From contig DAOUJW010000026.1 of NCBI GenBank assembly GCA_034422115.1, positions 1 to 64,000 of the forward strand: a stretch of 64,000 nt of DNA. The letters run 5' to 3'. This DNA is from DAOUJW01 sp034422115. Lineage in GTDB: Bacteria; Chloroflexota; Dehalococcoidia; Lucifugimonadales; UBA2985. The translations under genes and the position numbers were made by a program. Of this stretch, positions 57,151 to 64,000 are shown piece by piece. The first letter of the stretch is position 1. Each line of letters starts with the position of its first letter. Under the pieces are notes generated by a model. It was not told where the DNA came from and did no database searches. It worked only from the letters and a program-made list of their open reading frames with translations.

Positions 57151-58662
57151 TCATGGCGCTCCTGAAAGCTGCAGCGACTCGACTATAGGCTCAAGGCCAA
57201 GCTGGAATACGTCCGTGAATATGGCCGGGTAGATGCCCACCACCATTATGGCGATGACCAGCGCCGCCATTGGCACAGCCTCCACGAACGAGGCGTCCTT
57301 TATGTCGGCGAAACGCTGCACCTGCGGCCCGAAGAATACCCGTTGCAGCGTCCACAGTATGTACCCGGCAGTCACAACGATGGCCAGGACTGCCAGGGCC
57401 GTCATCCACGCCCACACCTGGAAGGTGCCCAGGAACACCAGCAGCTCGGAGACGAACCCGCTGGTTCCGGGGAGACCCAGGGATGCCAGTCCTGCTATCA
57501 CGAAGACCAGCGCAGTCAGCGGCATTCTGTTTGCCAGGCCGCTCATGTCCGGAATGTGGCGCGTGTGGGCCTTGTCGTACACCATGCCCACAAGCAGGAA
57601 CAGCAGCCCCGTGATTGTGCCGTGGGTGAACATCTGCATGGCCGCTCCCGTCAGCCCTACGGGGGACACAGCGCCGCTCACGCCCACGACCGACGAGATT
57701 CCCAGCAGGACGTACCCCATGTGGCTGATGCTGCTGAAGGCGATGAGCCGTTTGAGGTCCGTCTGGCGTATGGTCACGACCGCGCCGTAGAGAATGCTGA
57801 TGACCGCAATAGTCGCGAGCAGCCAGGCGTACTCCTGCGCCGTGCCCGGGAATATCCCCACGGCTATGCGGATCATGCCGTAGCCGCCCATCTTCAGCAG
57901 GACGCCTGCCAGCATCACGCTGACCGCCGTCGGCGCGTCGGTATGGGCGTCGGGGAGCCAGGTGTGCACCGGCCACACGGGCAGCTTCACGGCAAAGGCG
58001 ATGAACAGGAGGCTGAATATCGACACCGCCGGAATGAGCAGCTTGGCGCCTTCCACCGCCGCGGGAAGCTCGACTATGCTGAACGTGCCTACGGAGAAGT
58101 ACAGCGCCAGTATGCCCACGAACATGAACGCGCTGCCCAGGAAGGTGAAGACCAGGAACTTCATGGCGGAGTACTGCTTTCTGCCCGACCCCCATATTGA
58201 GATGAGGAAGTACATTGGCAGAAGCTCCAGCTCCCAGAAGATGAAGAAGAGAATGAGGTCCAGGGATACGAACACGCCCATGACCGCCGTCTGGAGCAGC
58301 AGCAGCCACATGAAGTACTCCTTGACCCTGCCAACCTCCTGGAAGATGGCCCCCTTCCATGACGCGAAGACTGCGCACATGCCCAGAAGGGCCGTCAGGA
58401 GCACCAGGGGCATGCTCAGCCCGTCGACGCCAACGTGGTACTGGATGTCCAGGGCGGGTATCCAGTCGGCGTAGCGCTCCACCATCTCCATGTTCCCTTC
58501 CTTGCCGTAGTCGCCCGTCTTGAACATGACGAAAGCGACTATCGCCAGGGCCAGGTCCGCTATCGTCACCAGGGCGGCCCACGCGCGGATGTGGGAGTCC
58601 TGCCTCAGCAGCAGAACCACCAGCGCCCCGGCAAGGGGGAGAAATACGATAATGGAGAGCAC
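57151..58662 (-). CDS. nuoM: NADH-quinone oxidoreductase subunit M
   Basis: 503 residues, about 14 helices; antiporter-like subunit. FFIFWELELLPMYFLISIWG holds the conserved Glu. KLPVWPVHTWLPDAHTDAPTA and IAFSSISHMGYVLLGI are family blocks. Lies between nuoL and nuoN with short gaps (21 and 13 bases). Confidence 0.96.
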   Translation of the reverse strand: MLSIIVFLPLAGALVVLLLRQDSHIRAWAALVTIADLALAIVAFVMFKTGDYGKEGNMEMVERYADWIPALDIQYHVGVDGLSMPLVLLTALLGMCAVFASWKGAIFQEVGRVKEYFMWLLLLQTAVMGVFVSLDLILFFIFWELELLPMYFLISIWGSGRKQYSAMKFLVFTFLGSAFMFVGILALYFSVGTFSIVELPAAVEGAKLLIPAVSIFSLLFIAFAVKLPVWPVHTWLPDAHTDAPTAVSVMLAGVLLKMGGYGMIRIAVGIFPGTAQEYAWLLATIAVISILYGAVVTIRQTDLKRLIAFSSISHMGYVLLGISSVVGVSGAVSPVGLTGAAMQMFTHGTITGLLFLLVGMVYDKAHTRHIPDMSGLANRMPLTALVFVIAGLASLGLPGTSGFVSELLVFLGTFQVWAWMTALAVLAIVVTAGYILWTLQRVFFGPQVQRFADIKDASFVEAVPMAALVIAIMVVGIYPAIFTDVFQLGLEPIVESLQLSGAP

Positions 58663-58683
58663 TAATCTACCTCAATACCTTTG

Positions 58684-60726
58684 TCAGCCCCATATAAGGA
58701 ACCCGATTAGAATGAACAACACGCCCGCGGAGATGCCGATGCCGTAAGCCTGCACCTGCCCCGTCTCCAGCGTGGCCACAAGGCGTCCGAAGTTGCGCCC
58801 CAGGAAGCCGATGCCGTCCCCTATCCTGTCAACAATGTTCTTGTCGAACCAGTCCGTTGTGCCCGCCAGAACGCTGTAGAACCCCTTGCGGGTGATCCAG
58901 TCCTCGTACACCTGGTCAAAGTGGTACTTGTCGTATGCGGCTGCGTAGGCGGGCTTCAGGGCCGCGCCAACGGCCTCCGGCCTCACACTGCGGGCCTGGT
59001 ACATAAGATATGCCAGCCCGATACCGGCCAATGCCACAATCGTGGAGCCGGAGGCAATCGTAATGTCGAACTTTGCGGGCTCCACGTTCACCAGGTCCAC
59101 GTAGCCCATCAGGTGCGCGAACCAGTGGGCCGGGACAATGCCAAGGCCCCACGCGGCGTTCAGCGGATTGCCCAGGAAGCCGGACACCACGGAGGGCACT
59201 GCGAGGATGATCATGGGTATTGCCATAACCCTGGGCGACTCGCCGAGGTGGACCGCGTGCTCACCTACGTGGGCATCCTGCTCCTGAAGGTGAACCGCGT
59301 GGTCCGACTGCTGGCCTGCGTGCTCCGCCTCCGCGCCGCCCTTGAACTCGCCGTGGAAGGTCATGAACAGGGCGCGGAACATGTAGAAGGCCGTCATAAA
59401 CGCGGCCACAATGGCCATGATGAACACCAGGCTGCCCACGTCTCCGCCGTTGTTGAAGGCCCCGGCCAGAATCTCGTCCTTGCTCCAGAAGCCGGCCAAC
59501 GGGAATATGCCGGAGATGCTCAGCGCGGCTATCAGGAACGTGGCGTAGGTCCAGGGCATGTGCTTCCTCAGACCGCCCATGTACCGCATGTCGAAGGTGC
59601 CGGAGGCGTGCTGCACGCTGCCCGACCCCAGGAACAGGAGCGCCTTGAAGAAGGCGTGGTTGAACAGATGGAAGATGGCCGCCTCGTATGCGCCGACGCC
59701 AAGGGCCAGCATCATGTACCCCAACTGGCTAACGGTCGAGTAGGCCAGCACCCGCTTGATGTCGTTCATCACGAGGCCCATGCTGGCGGCGAAGATGGCC
59801 GTGAACCCGCCGATTATCGCCACCGTGTTCATCGCCGTTGCGGAGGCCTCGAACAGGGGGAAGAATCGGGCCACCAGGAACACGCCCGCAACCACCATCG
59901 TTGCGGCGTGGATGAGGGCGCTTACCGGCGTGGGGCCTTCCATCGCGTCCGGCAGCCACACGTGGAGCGGGAACTGGGCCGACTTGCCGACCGCTCCGGC
60001 GAAGATGCCCAGGGCTATCCAGGTTATGACGCCGGTGCTCAGGGCCACGACCTGCGCCCCGCCCAGCTCGCCGCCGACGGCTATGAGGTTGATGTGGTTT
60101 ATATCGAAGGGGTTGAGGCCCTGGGAGATGAAGGCGTCCTTGTGGAAGAAGAGGTAGAGTATCGCCAGCAGGAAGCCCACGTCGCCCAGGCGTGTGACAA
60201 TGAACGCCTTCTTGGCGGCCGCCGCCGCCGATGGACGGTTGTACCAGAAGCCTATAAGGAGGTAGGAGCAGAGTCCCACAAGCTCCCAGAAGACGTACAT
60301 CTGGATGATGTTCCGGGCCAGCACCAGCCCCAGCATGGAGGCCGTGAACAGGGACATGAAGGCGAAGTAGCGGGAGTAGCCCGTGTCGTCTTTCATGTAC
60401 CCCTGGGAGTATATCTGCACCAGCAGGCTCACTCCCGTGATCACGACGAGCAGCACTGCAGTCAGCGGGTCCATCAGGATGCCCAGGGAAATCTCCAACT
60501 CCCCGATGACTATCCAGGAGTGGGGCTCCCAGCCTATCTCGCCGTGCCCGTCGTAGACGGCGGCCAGAGCCATCACCGACAGGACAAAGGCCGCGCCAAT
60601 GGCCGCAATAGTCACATAGCCGCTAAGGGCTGCGTAGCGGTTGAGGAACGGCCTTATGACAAAGGCGATCAGTACAAAAGAGGCCAGGGGCAGAAAGAAG
60701 ATGGCCCAGGCCGCTGCTTCAGTCAT
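58684..60726 (-). CDS. nuoL: NADH-quinone oxidoreductase subunit L
   Basis: 680 residues; the largest antiporter-like subunit with the long lateral helix at the C-terminus. VFWELVGLCSYLLIGFWYNR, KSAQFPLHVWLPDAMEGPTP and VLAYSTVSQLGYMMLALG are diagnostic. Between the 12th and later helices a His-rich loop stands out (HAGQQSDHAVHLQEQDAHVG then EHAVHL), which I do not expect in most NuoL proteins. Follows the small DUF2007-like gene. Confidence 0.95.
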   Translation of the reverse strand: MTEAAAWAIFFLPLASFVLIAFVIRPFLNRYAALSGYVTIAAIGAAFVLSVMALAAVYDGHGEIGWEPHSWIVIGELEISLGILMDPLTAVLLVVITGVSLLVQIYSQGYMKDDTGYSRYFAFMSLFTASMLGLVLARNIIQMYVFWELVGLCSYLLIGFWYNRPSAAAAAKKAFIVTRLGDVGFLLAILYLFFHKDAFISQGLNPFDINHINLIAVGGELGGAQVVALSTGVITWIALGIFAGAVGKSAQFPLHVWLPDAMEGPTPVSALIHAATMVVAGVFLVARFFPLFEASATAMNTVAIIGGFTAIFAASMGLVMNDIKRVLAYSTVSQLGYMMLALGVGAYEAAIFHLFNHAFFKALLFLGSGSVQHASGTFDMRYMGGLRKHMPWTYATFLIAALSISGIFPLAGFWSKDEILAGAFNNGGDVGSLVFIMAIVAAFMTAFYMFRALFMTFHGEFKGGAEAEHAGQQSDHAVHLQEQDAHVGEHAVHLGESPRVMAIPMIILAVPSVVSGFLGNPLNAAWGLGIVPAHWFAHLMGYVDLVNVEPAKFDITIASGSTIVALAGIGLAYLMYQARSVRPEAVGAALKPAYAAAYDKYHFDQVYEDWITRKGFYSVLAGTTDWFDKNIVDRIGDGIGFLGRNFGRLVATLETGQVQAYGIGISAGVLFILIGFLIWG

Positions 60727-60788
60727 AGCGCCTTACGCTGCTCCTTCGAACATAGTCGCTTGATGTCGTGTGCTCATACGGGTGTCTT

Positions 60789-60983
60789 CTACAGCTTCCT
60801 GAGTATCTCTTCCGCCACGTGCTCCCTGCCCCGGGGCACCATCACGCGGAAGGGCACACGCTCTCCCCAGGAGAGGATGTCGCCCTCCGGCAGGAGATGA
60901 GTCGGCAGGCCCTCCCCTTCCAGTATCTCCTTCCACATCTCGGCAATCATAAGGTTTGGCGCTTTCTTGAAATCGACCCACAT
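60789..60983 (-). CDS. DUF2007-like small protein in the nuo operon
   Basis: 64 residues: MWVDFKKAPNLMIAEMWKEI at the start, a central GEGLPTHLLPEGDILSWGER, ending VAEEILRKL. It looks like the DUF2007 type of small proteins (one alpha/beta unit, often called putative signal-transducing). It sits between nuoK and nuoL in place of any known complex I gene. A role in complex I assembly or regulation is only an inference from position. Confidence 0.6.
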   Translation of the reverse strand: MWVDFKKAPNLMIAEMWKEILEGEGLPTHLLPEGDILSWGERVPFRVMVPRGREHVAEEILRKL

Positions 60984-60989
60984 GGCTTG

Positions 60990-61385
60990 CTAACCCCTCA
61001 TCAGATTGGCGCGTGTGACGTCCACGGTCTCCCGGTTGCGGTAGAGAGCGATGACTATGCCAAGGCCCAGGGCAACCTCCGCGGCCGCAACGGTGATGAT
61101 GAAAATGGCGAATATCTGGCCGGTGAGCAGGGTGCTCAGCACCGTCTCGCCGAGGGTCATGGCCCCGCCGTAGGCGCTGGCTATCTCCGTCTCCGCGCCC
61201 ACGGGGTCCACGGCGATGCCGCGGGGCGCCACGTAGCGCGCAAAGGCTATCGCGGCTATGTTGACCGCGTTGAACATAAGCTCAATGGACATGAGCACGG
61301 CGATGACGTTCCTCTTGGCCAGAGTCCCGTAAAGGCCAATGCTGAATATGATGGCTGAGAGAATGAGGAGATTTTCGAGACTCAA
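60990..61385 (-). CDS. nuoK: NADH-quinone oxidoreductase subunit K
   Basis: 131 residues, three helices. LYGTLAKRNVIAVLMSIELM and NAVNIAAIAFARY carry the conserved Glu of helix 2, and GQIFAIFIITVAAAEVALGL that of helix 3. E. coli NuoK is 100 residues. The extra 30 form a loop between helices 2 and 3 (VAPRGIAVDPVGAETEIASA and following). Start overlaps the nuoJ stop (ATGA). Confidence 0.94.
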   Translation of the reverse strand: MSLENLLILSAIIFSIGLYGTLAKRNVIAVLMSIELMFNAVNIAAIAFARYVAPRGIAVDPVGAETEIASAYGGAMTLGETVLSTLLTGQIFAIFIITVAAAEVALGLGIVIALYRNRETVDVTRANLMRG

Positions 61386-61945
61386 ACCTCGGTCTCCCTT
61401 TCCCGCACCAGGGCCAGCGCGCCAATCACCGCCGCCAGCAGCACGACCGAGGCCACCTCAAAGGGCAGCACGAACTCCCTCAGCAGGAGGCGCGCTATCA
61501 CCGGCGTTGTGTTTCCGAATACGTCCCGGACGCCCTGCTCCGTGTAGCTCAAGTTTTCCGCCGGGTCTCCGGGCAGCACGTTAAGCCCCAGGCTGTCCCA
61601 GGTGTTCCAGTCCGTTGTCACCGCCACGAAGATGATGGACACCATCACCAGCGTAGCCAGTATCCTGGCCGGGTGGTCGAACCCATTGGACGGGTTGCCC
61701 TCGTGGACGTTGCGCGTCAGCATGATGGCGAAGATTATCAGAATGGATATTGCGCCGGCGTAGATGAGCACCTGCACAACCGCCAGGAACTCGGCGTTGA
61801 GCAGCACAAAGAGGCCGGCCACCACAAGGAATGAGAGCACCAGGAAAAGGGCCGCTCTGAAGAGGTCCCTCATCAGCACCACGCCCAGTGCGGAAACCAC
61901 CATCACCGCGGACATGGAGTAGAAGGCAATGTCCAGCGGAAGCAT
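61382..61945 (-). CDS. nuoJ: NADH-quinone oxidoreductase subunit J
   Basis: 187 residues, five helices. The family blocks ALFLVLSFLVVAGLFVLLNA and EFLAVVQVLIYAGAISILII are present, the latter containing the pi-bulge helix that links quinone chemistry to pumping. Contiguous with nuoI and overlapping nuoK. Confidence 0.94.
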   Translation of the reverse strand: MLPLDIAFYSMSAVMVVSALGVVLMRDLFRAALFLVLSFLVVAGLFVLLNAEFLAVVQVLIYAGAISILIIFAIMLTRNVHEGNPSNGFDHPARILATLVMVSIIFVAVTTDWNTWDSLGLNVLPGDPAENLSYTEQGVRDVFGNTTPVIARLLLREFVLPFEVASVVLLAAVIGALALVRERETEV

Positions 61946-62446
61946 CTAGCGTCCCACCTCGTCCCATGAGAGTGGCTGCCCGTTCTGGGGGTTGTACTTC
62001 TTGGACTCAAGCTGGGGGCGGAACCACGTGCTCGGCCGCTTCTCCGCCGACTTCAGCTCCTCGATGTCGATGACCAGGTCGTCCCGCCTGTACCTGCCTC
62101 GCTCAAAGCCGCTGCCCATGAACAGGGCGTCGTAGGGGCACGCCTCCACGCACAGGCCGCAGAACATGCACCGCCCTATGTCGATGTCGAACACGTCAAC
62201 GTGGTAGGACTCCCCCTCCTGCATGTTGATGCCGCCGGGGTGGGTCACTATTCGAATGATGCCAAGGGGGCAGTACTTGGCGCAGCTTGCGCAGCCCGTG
62301 CACCGCTCCTCGTACCAGGCGAACTCCTCGCCCCGGAAGCGCGGGGCCTGGGGCACCGCCTCCTCAGGGTACTGGATGGTGAATGGCTTTCTGGTCAGGT
62401 TTTTCAGGGTCACAAGAAGGCCCTTTGCAATTCCCAGTCCGTACAT
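61946..62446 (-). CDS. nuoI: NADH-quinone oxidoreductase subunit I
   Basis: 166 residues, peripheral-arm subunit carrying two 4Fe-4S clusters (N6a, N6b). CTGCASCAKYCPLGII and CMFCGLCVEACPYDAL are both complete. Directly adjoins nuoH and nuoJ. Confidence 0.96.
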   Translation of the reverse strand: MYGLGIAKGLLVTLKNLTRKPFTIQYPEEAVPQAPRFRGEEFAWYEERCTGCASCAKYCPLGIIRIVTHPGGINMQEGESYHVDVFDIDIGRCMFCGLCVEACPYDALFMGSGFERGRYRRDDLVIDIEELKSAEKRPSTWFRPQLESKKYNPQNGQPLSWDEVGR

Positions 62447-63655
62447 CTATCTCACCTCGCTTGCCGCGCCCATGCCGCTCCCCTGAGTGGCCGGCAGAGG
62501 GGGCCGTGTTGTCAGCTTGTCTCCCGCCAGGTGCGAGTACAGCACCAGCGCGCCCAGGGCGATTACCCAGTTGATGCCGGACATGATCCACATCTCTGCG
62601 GTCGTCGCGTCCTTCCAGATTAGCACCTGGGTTGCGGTGACAAAGAGGTTCACAATGCTCAGGGGGAAGAGGAACTTCCACGCAAAGCCCATAATCTGGT
62701 CGACGCGGAGCCTTGGGAGGGTCGCCCTTATCCACAGCAGTATGAACCAGAAGAAGCACATCTTTATGAAGAACCACAGGTGGGACGGCAGAATCGGGCC
62801 TTCCCATCCCTTCAGGAACAGGGTCGCCATTATCGCGGAGGTGCCGAAGGGGGCGATGAACTCCGCAAGCTGGAACGTGCCCCACTTCATGCCGCTGTAC
62901 TCCGTGTGGAACCCGGCCACAAGCTCCGAGTCCGCCTCAACGATGTCGAAGGGCGAGCGGTTCATCTCGGCGGAGGCGGCCACGGCGAAGATGAAGAACC
63001 CCAGGGGCTGCACGAAGATGAAGGGTATCTTCTGGGCCTCAACCATATCGACGAGGGACAGGGAGCCGGCAAGCAGCAGCACGCCGACAATGGACAGCAC
63101 CATCGGCACTTCGTAGCTGATAAGCTGTGCCACTCCCCGCATTGCGCCGAAGAGGGAGTACCGGTTGCCGGAGGCCCAGCCCGCCATGAACATGCCTATG
63201 GTGGGCACCGTGGTCACGGCAATGATGAAGAGGATGCCGATGTTCAGGTTGGCAACGTAGGTGTTCTTGCCGAAGGGAATGACCGCAAAGACCAGGATTA
63301 CGGGCATGATGAAGACCAGGGGAGCCAGGTTGTAAATCCAGGGGTCTACCCCCTCCGGCCTGGTGCTCTCCTTGGTCAGCAGCTTCAGGGCATCGGCCAC
63401 GGGCGTAAGGAGTCCAAAGGGCCCCCACCTGTTGGGTCCCAGCCGCGACTGTATTCGCCCGATGAGACGGCGCTCCACCCACGTGCCCAGAGTCGTCACT
63501 ATCACCACCGCGTTCACGACGATGAATACAATGAGGAACCCTGCAAGGAAGTAGGCCAGCCAGCTGGGAATGGGGGACACTCCCCAGAACGTCAGCTCGT
63601 CAAAGAACCGGTACAGGTTGCTGTAGAAGGAGTTGGCGGAGGTAATAGGTCCCAT
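62447..63655 (-). CDS. nuoH: NADH-quinone oxidoreductase subunit H
   Basis: 402 residues, eight or nine helices; forms part of the quinone chamber. GTWVERRLIGRIQSRLGPNR is the first signature. DIVEADSELVAGFHTEYSGM carries the conserved acidic cluster, and FILLWIRATLPRLRVDQIM closes the pattern. Start ATG overlaps the nuoD stop by one base (TAATG). Confidence 0.96.
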   Translation of the reverse strand: MGPITSANSFYSNLYRFFDELTFWGVSPIPSWLAYFLAGFLIVFIVVNAVVIVTTLGTWVERRLIGRIQSRLGPNRWGPFGLLTPVADALKLLTKESTRPEGVDPWIYNLAPLVFIMPVILVFAVIPFGKNTYVANLNIGILFIIAVTTVPTIGMFMAGWASGNRYSLFGAMRGVAQLISYEVPMVLSIVGVLLLAGSLSLVDMVEAQKIPFIFVQPLGFFIFAVAASAEMNRSPFDIVEADSELVAGFHTEYSGMKWGTFQLAEFIAPFGTSAIMATLFLKGWEGPILPSHLWFFIKMCFFWFILLWIRATLPRLRVDQIMGFAWKFLFPLSIVNLFVTATQVLIWKDATTAEMWIMSGINWVIALGALVLYSHLAGDKLTTRPPLPATQGSGMGAASEVR

Positions 63656-64000
63656 TACCGGTCCACCTCACCCATGTTTATGTCCACGCTGCCGAAGGTG
63701 ACGATCATGTCCGCCAGCTTCCAGCCAATCAGCATGTCCTTGAGGGCGGTCAGGTTGATGAGCGACGGGGAGCGTATCTTGCAGCGATACGGGGATATTG
63801 AGCCGTCGCTGACTAGGTAGAAGCCCAACTCACCCTTGGGCGCTTCCACGTGGCCGAAGGCGTCCCCCACCGGCGGCCTGATGAGCCAAGGCGCATCCGT
63901 CTTGACCGGGCCTTCCGGTATCTGCTTGGCGCACTGCTCTATGATGCGCAGAGACTGGCGCATCTCCGCAATGCGCATCAGGTAGCGGTCGTAGTTGTCC
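63655..64000 (-). CDS. nuoD: NADH-quinone oxidoreductase subunit D, C-terminal part (cut by window end)
   Basis: 115 codons of the C-terminal end of the 49-kDa, quinone-site subunit. The frame runs off the window edge with DNYDRYLMRIAEMRQSLRI. GDAFGHVEAPKGELGFYLVS and DGSISPYRCKIRSPSLINL are the usual C-terminal blocks, ending in GEVDR. The N-terminal three quarters lie beyond 64000. Confidence 0.96.
   Translation of the reverse strand, partial: DNYDRYLMRIAEMRQSLRIIEQCAKQIPEGPVKTDAPWLIRPPVGDAFGHVEAPKGELGFYLVSDGSISPYRCKIRSPSLINLTALKDMLIGWKLADMIVTFGSVDINMGEVDR

Noticed and set aside
58921..60900. 659-residue plus-strand frame opposite nuoL
   Set aside because: Antisense shadow of nuoL; His/Arg/Gly-rich composition typical of such shadows in high-GC DNA.

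Overview
The window is a high-GC bacterial chromosome segment. By eye it is above 60 percent GC, apart from two poorer patches near 12.7-14.7 kb and 54.4-55.2 kb. It reads like a marine or deep-branching Chloroflexota genome of the Dehalococcoidia/SAR202 kind. Reasons are the family-level flavour of many proteins, a cell-division cluster reduced to mraZ-rsmH-ftsA-ftsZ with no peptidoglycan genes, a SdhE-type succinate dehydrogenase, and many short palindromic intergenic repeats. The placement is inference; no rRNA gene is present. Almost everything is housekeeping, with two tRNA genes (His-GTG, Arg-TCG) and no CRISPR, transposase or phage gene.

Layout. 0-5.8 kb: an RND/MMPL exporter, RNase III with a small membrane protein, and CCA tRNA nucleotidyltransferase. 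5.8-12.7 kb (minus): a histidine operon, hisZ-hisG-phospholipase-like-hisD-HEPN-like-hisC-hisB, with a good promoter in front of hisZ. 12.7-14.7 kb (minus): a compositionally different island of secreted or unknown genes with several frame breaks, including a decayed leucine-rich-repeat gene. 14.8-19.7 kb: endonuclease IV, a zinc alcohol dehydrogenase, SecD/SecF. 19.9-23.9 kb: ftsZ, ftsA, rsmH, mraZ. 24.2-31 kb: trmD, a MoaB/MogA protein, a PadR/HAAS pair, DegV, a P-loop kinase, leucyl aminopeptidase, a HigA-like regulator, tRNA-His. 31-39 kb: metallo-beta-lactamase proteins, a NYN/OST-HTH protein, an FKBP lipoprotein, a PaaG-like isomerase, an SMP-30 protein, tRNA-Arg, a peroxiredoxin-like protein with an in-frame UGA, and a Gfo/Idh/MocA oxidoreductase. 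39.2-41.1 kb: a repeat-rich membrane protein. 41.4-52.9 kb: central carbon genes (carboxyltransferase, 5S-biotin carrier fusion, isocitrate and malate dehydrogenases, two-subunit fumarase, succinate dehydrogenase A-B-E). 53-54.4 kb: NUDIX hydrolase and NAD kinase. 55.6-64 kb (minus): complex I genes nuoD (cut by the window end)-H-I-J-K-(DUF2007-like)-L-M-N.

How the genes fit together. The carboxyltransferase pair, malate dehydrogenase, fumarase and succinate dehydrogenase/fumarate reductase form most of an oxidative TCA arm and also most of a Wood-Werkman (methylmalonyl-CoA/pyruvate transcarboxylase) route. Electrons from succinate and NADH would enter the quinone pool through SdhABE and complex I. 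The most notable single observation is the peroxiredoxin-like gene at 36.36-36.87 kb. An in-frame TGA sits exactly where the family has the first cysteine of its CxxC motif, and a hairpin fitting the published description of bacterial SECIS elements follows it. Other points of note are candidate non-AUG (AUC, AUA) starts with strong Shine-Dalgarno sequences, promoters placed for leaderless or nearly leaderless mRNAs, and a family of about 106-108 bp elements with GTCATTC/GAATGAC ends.
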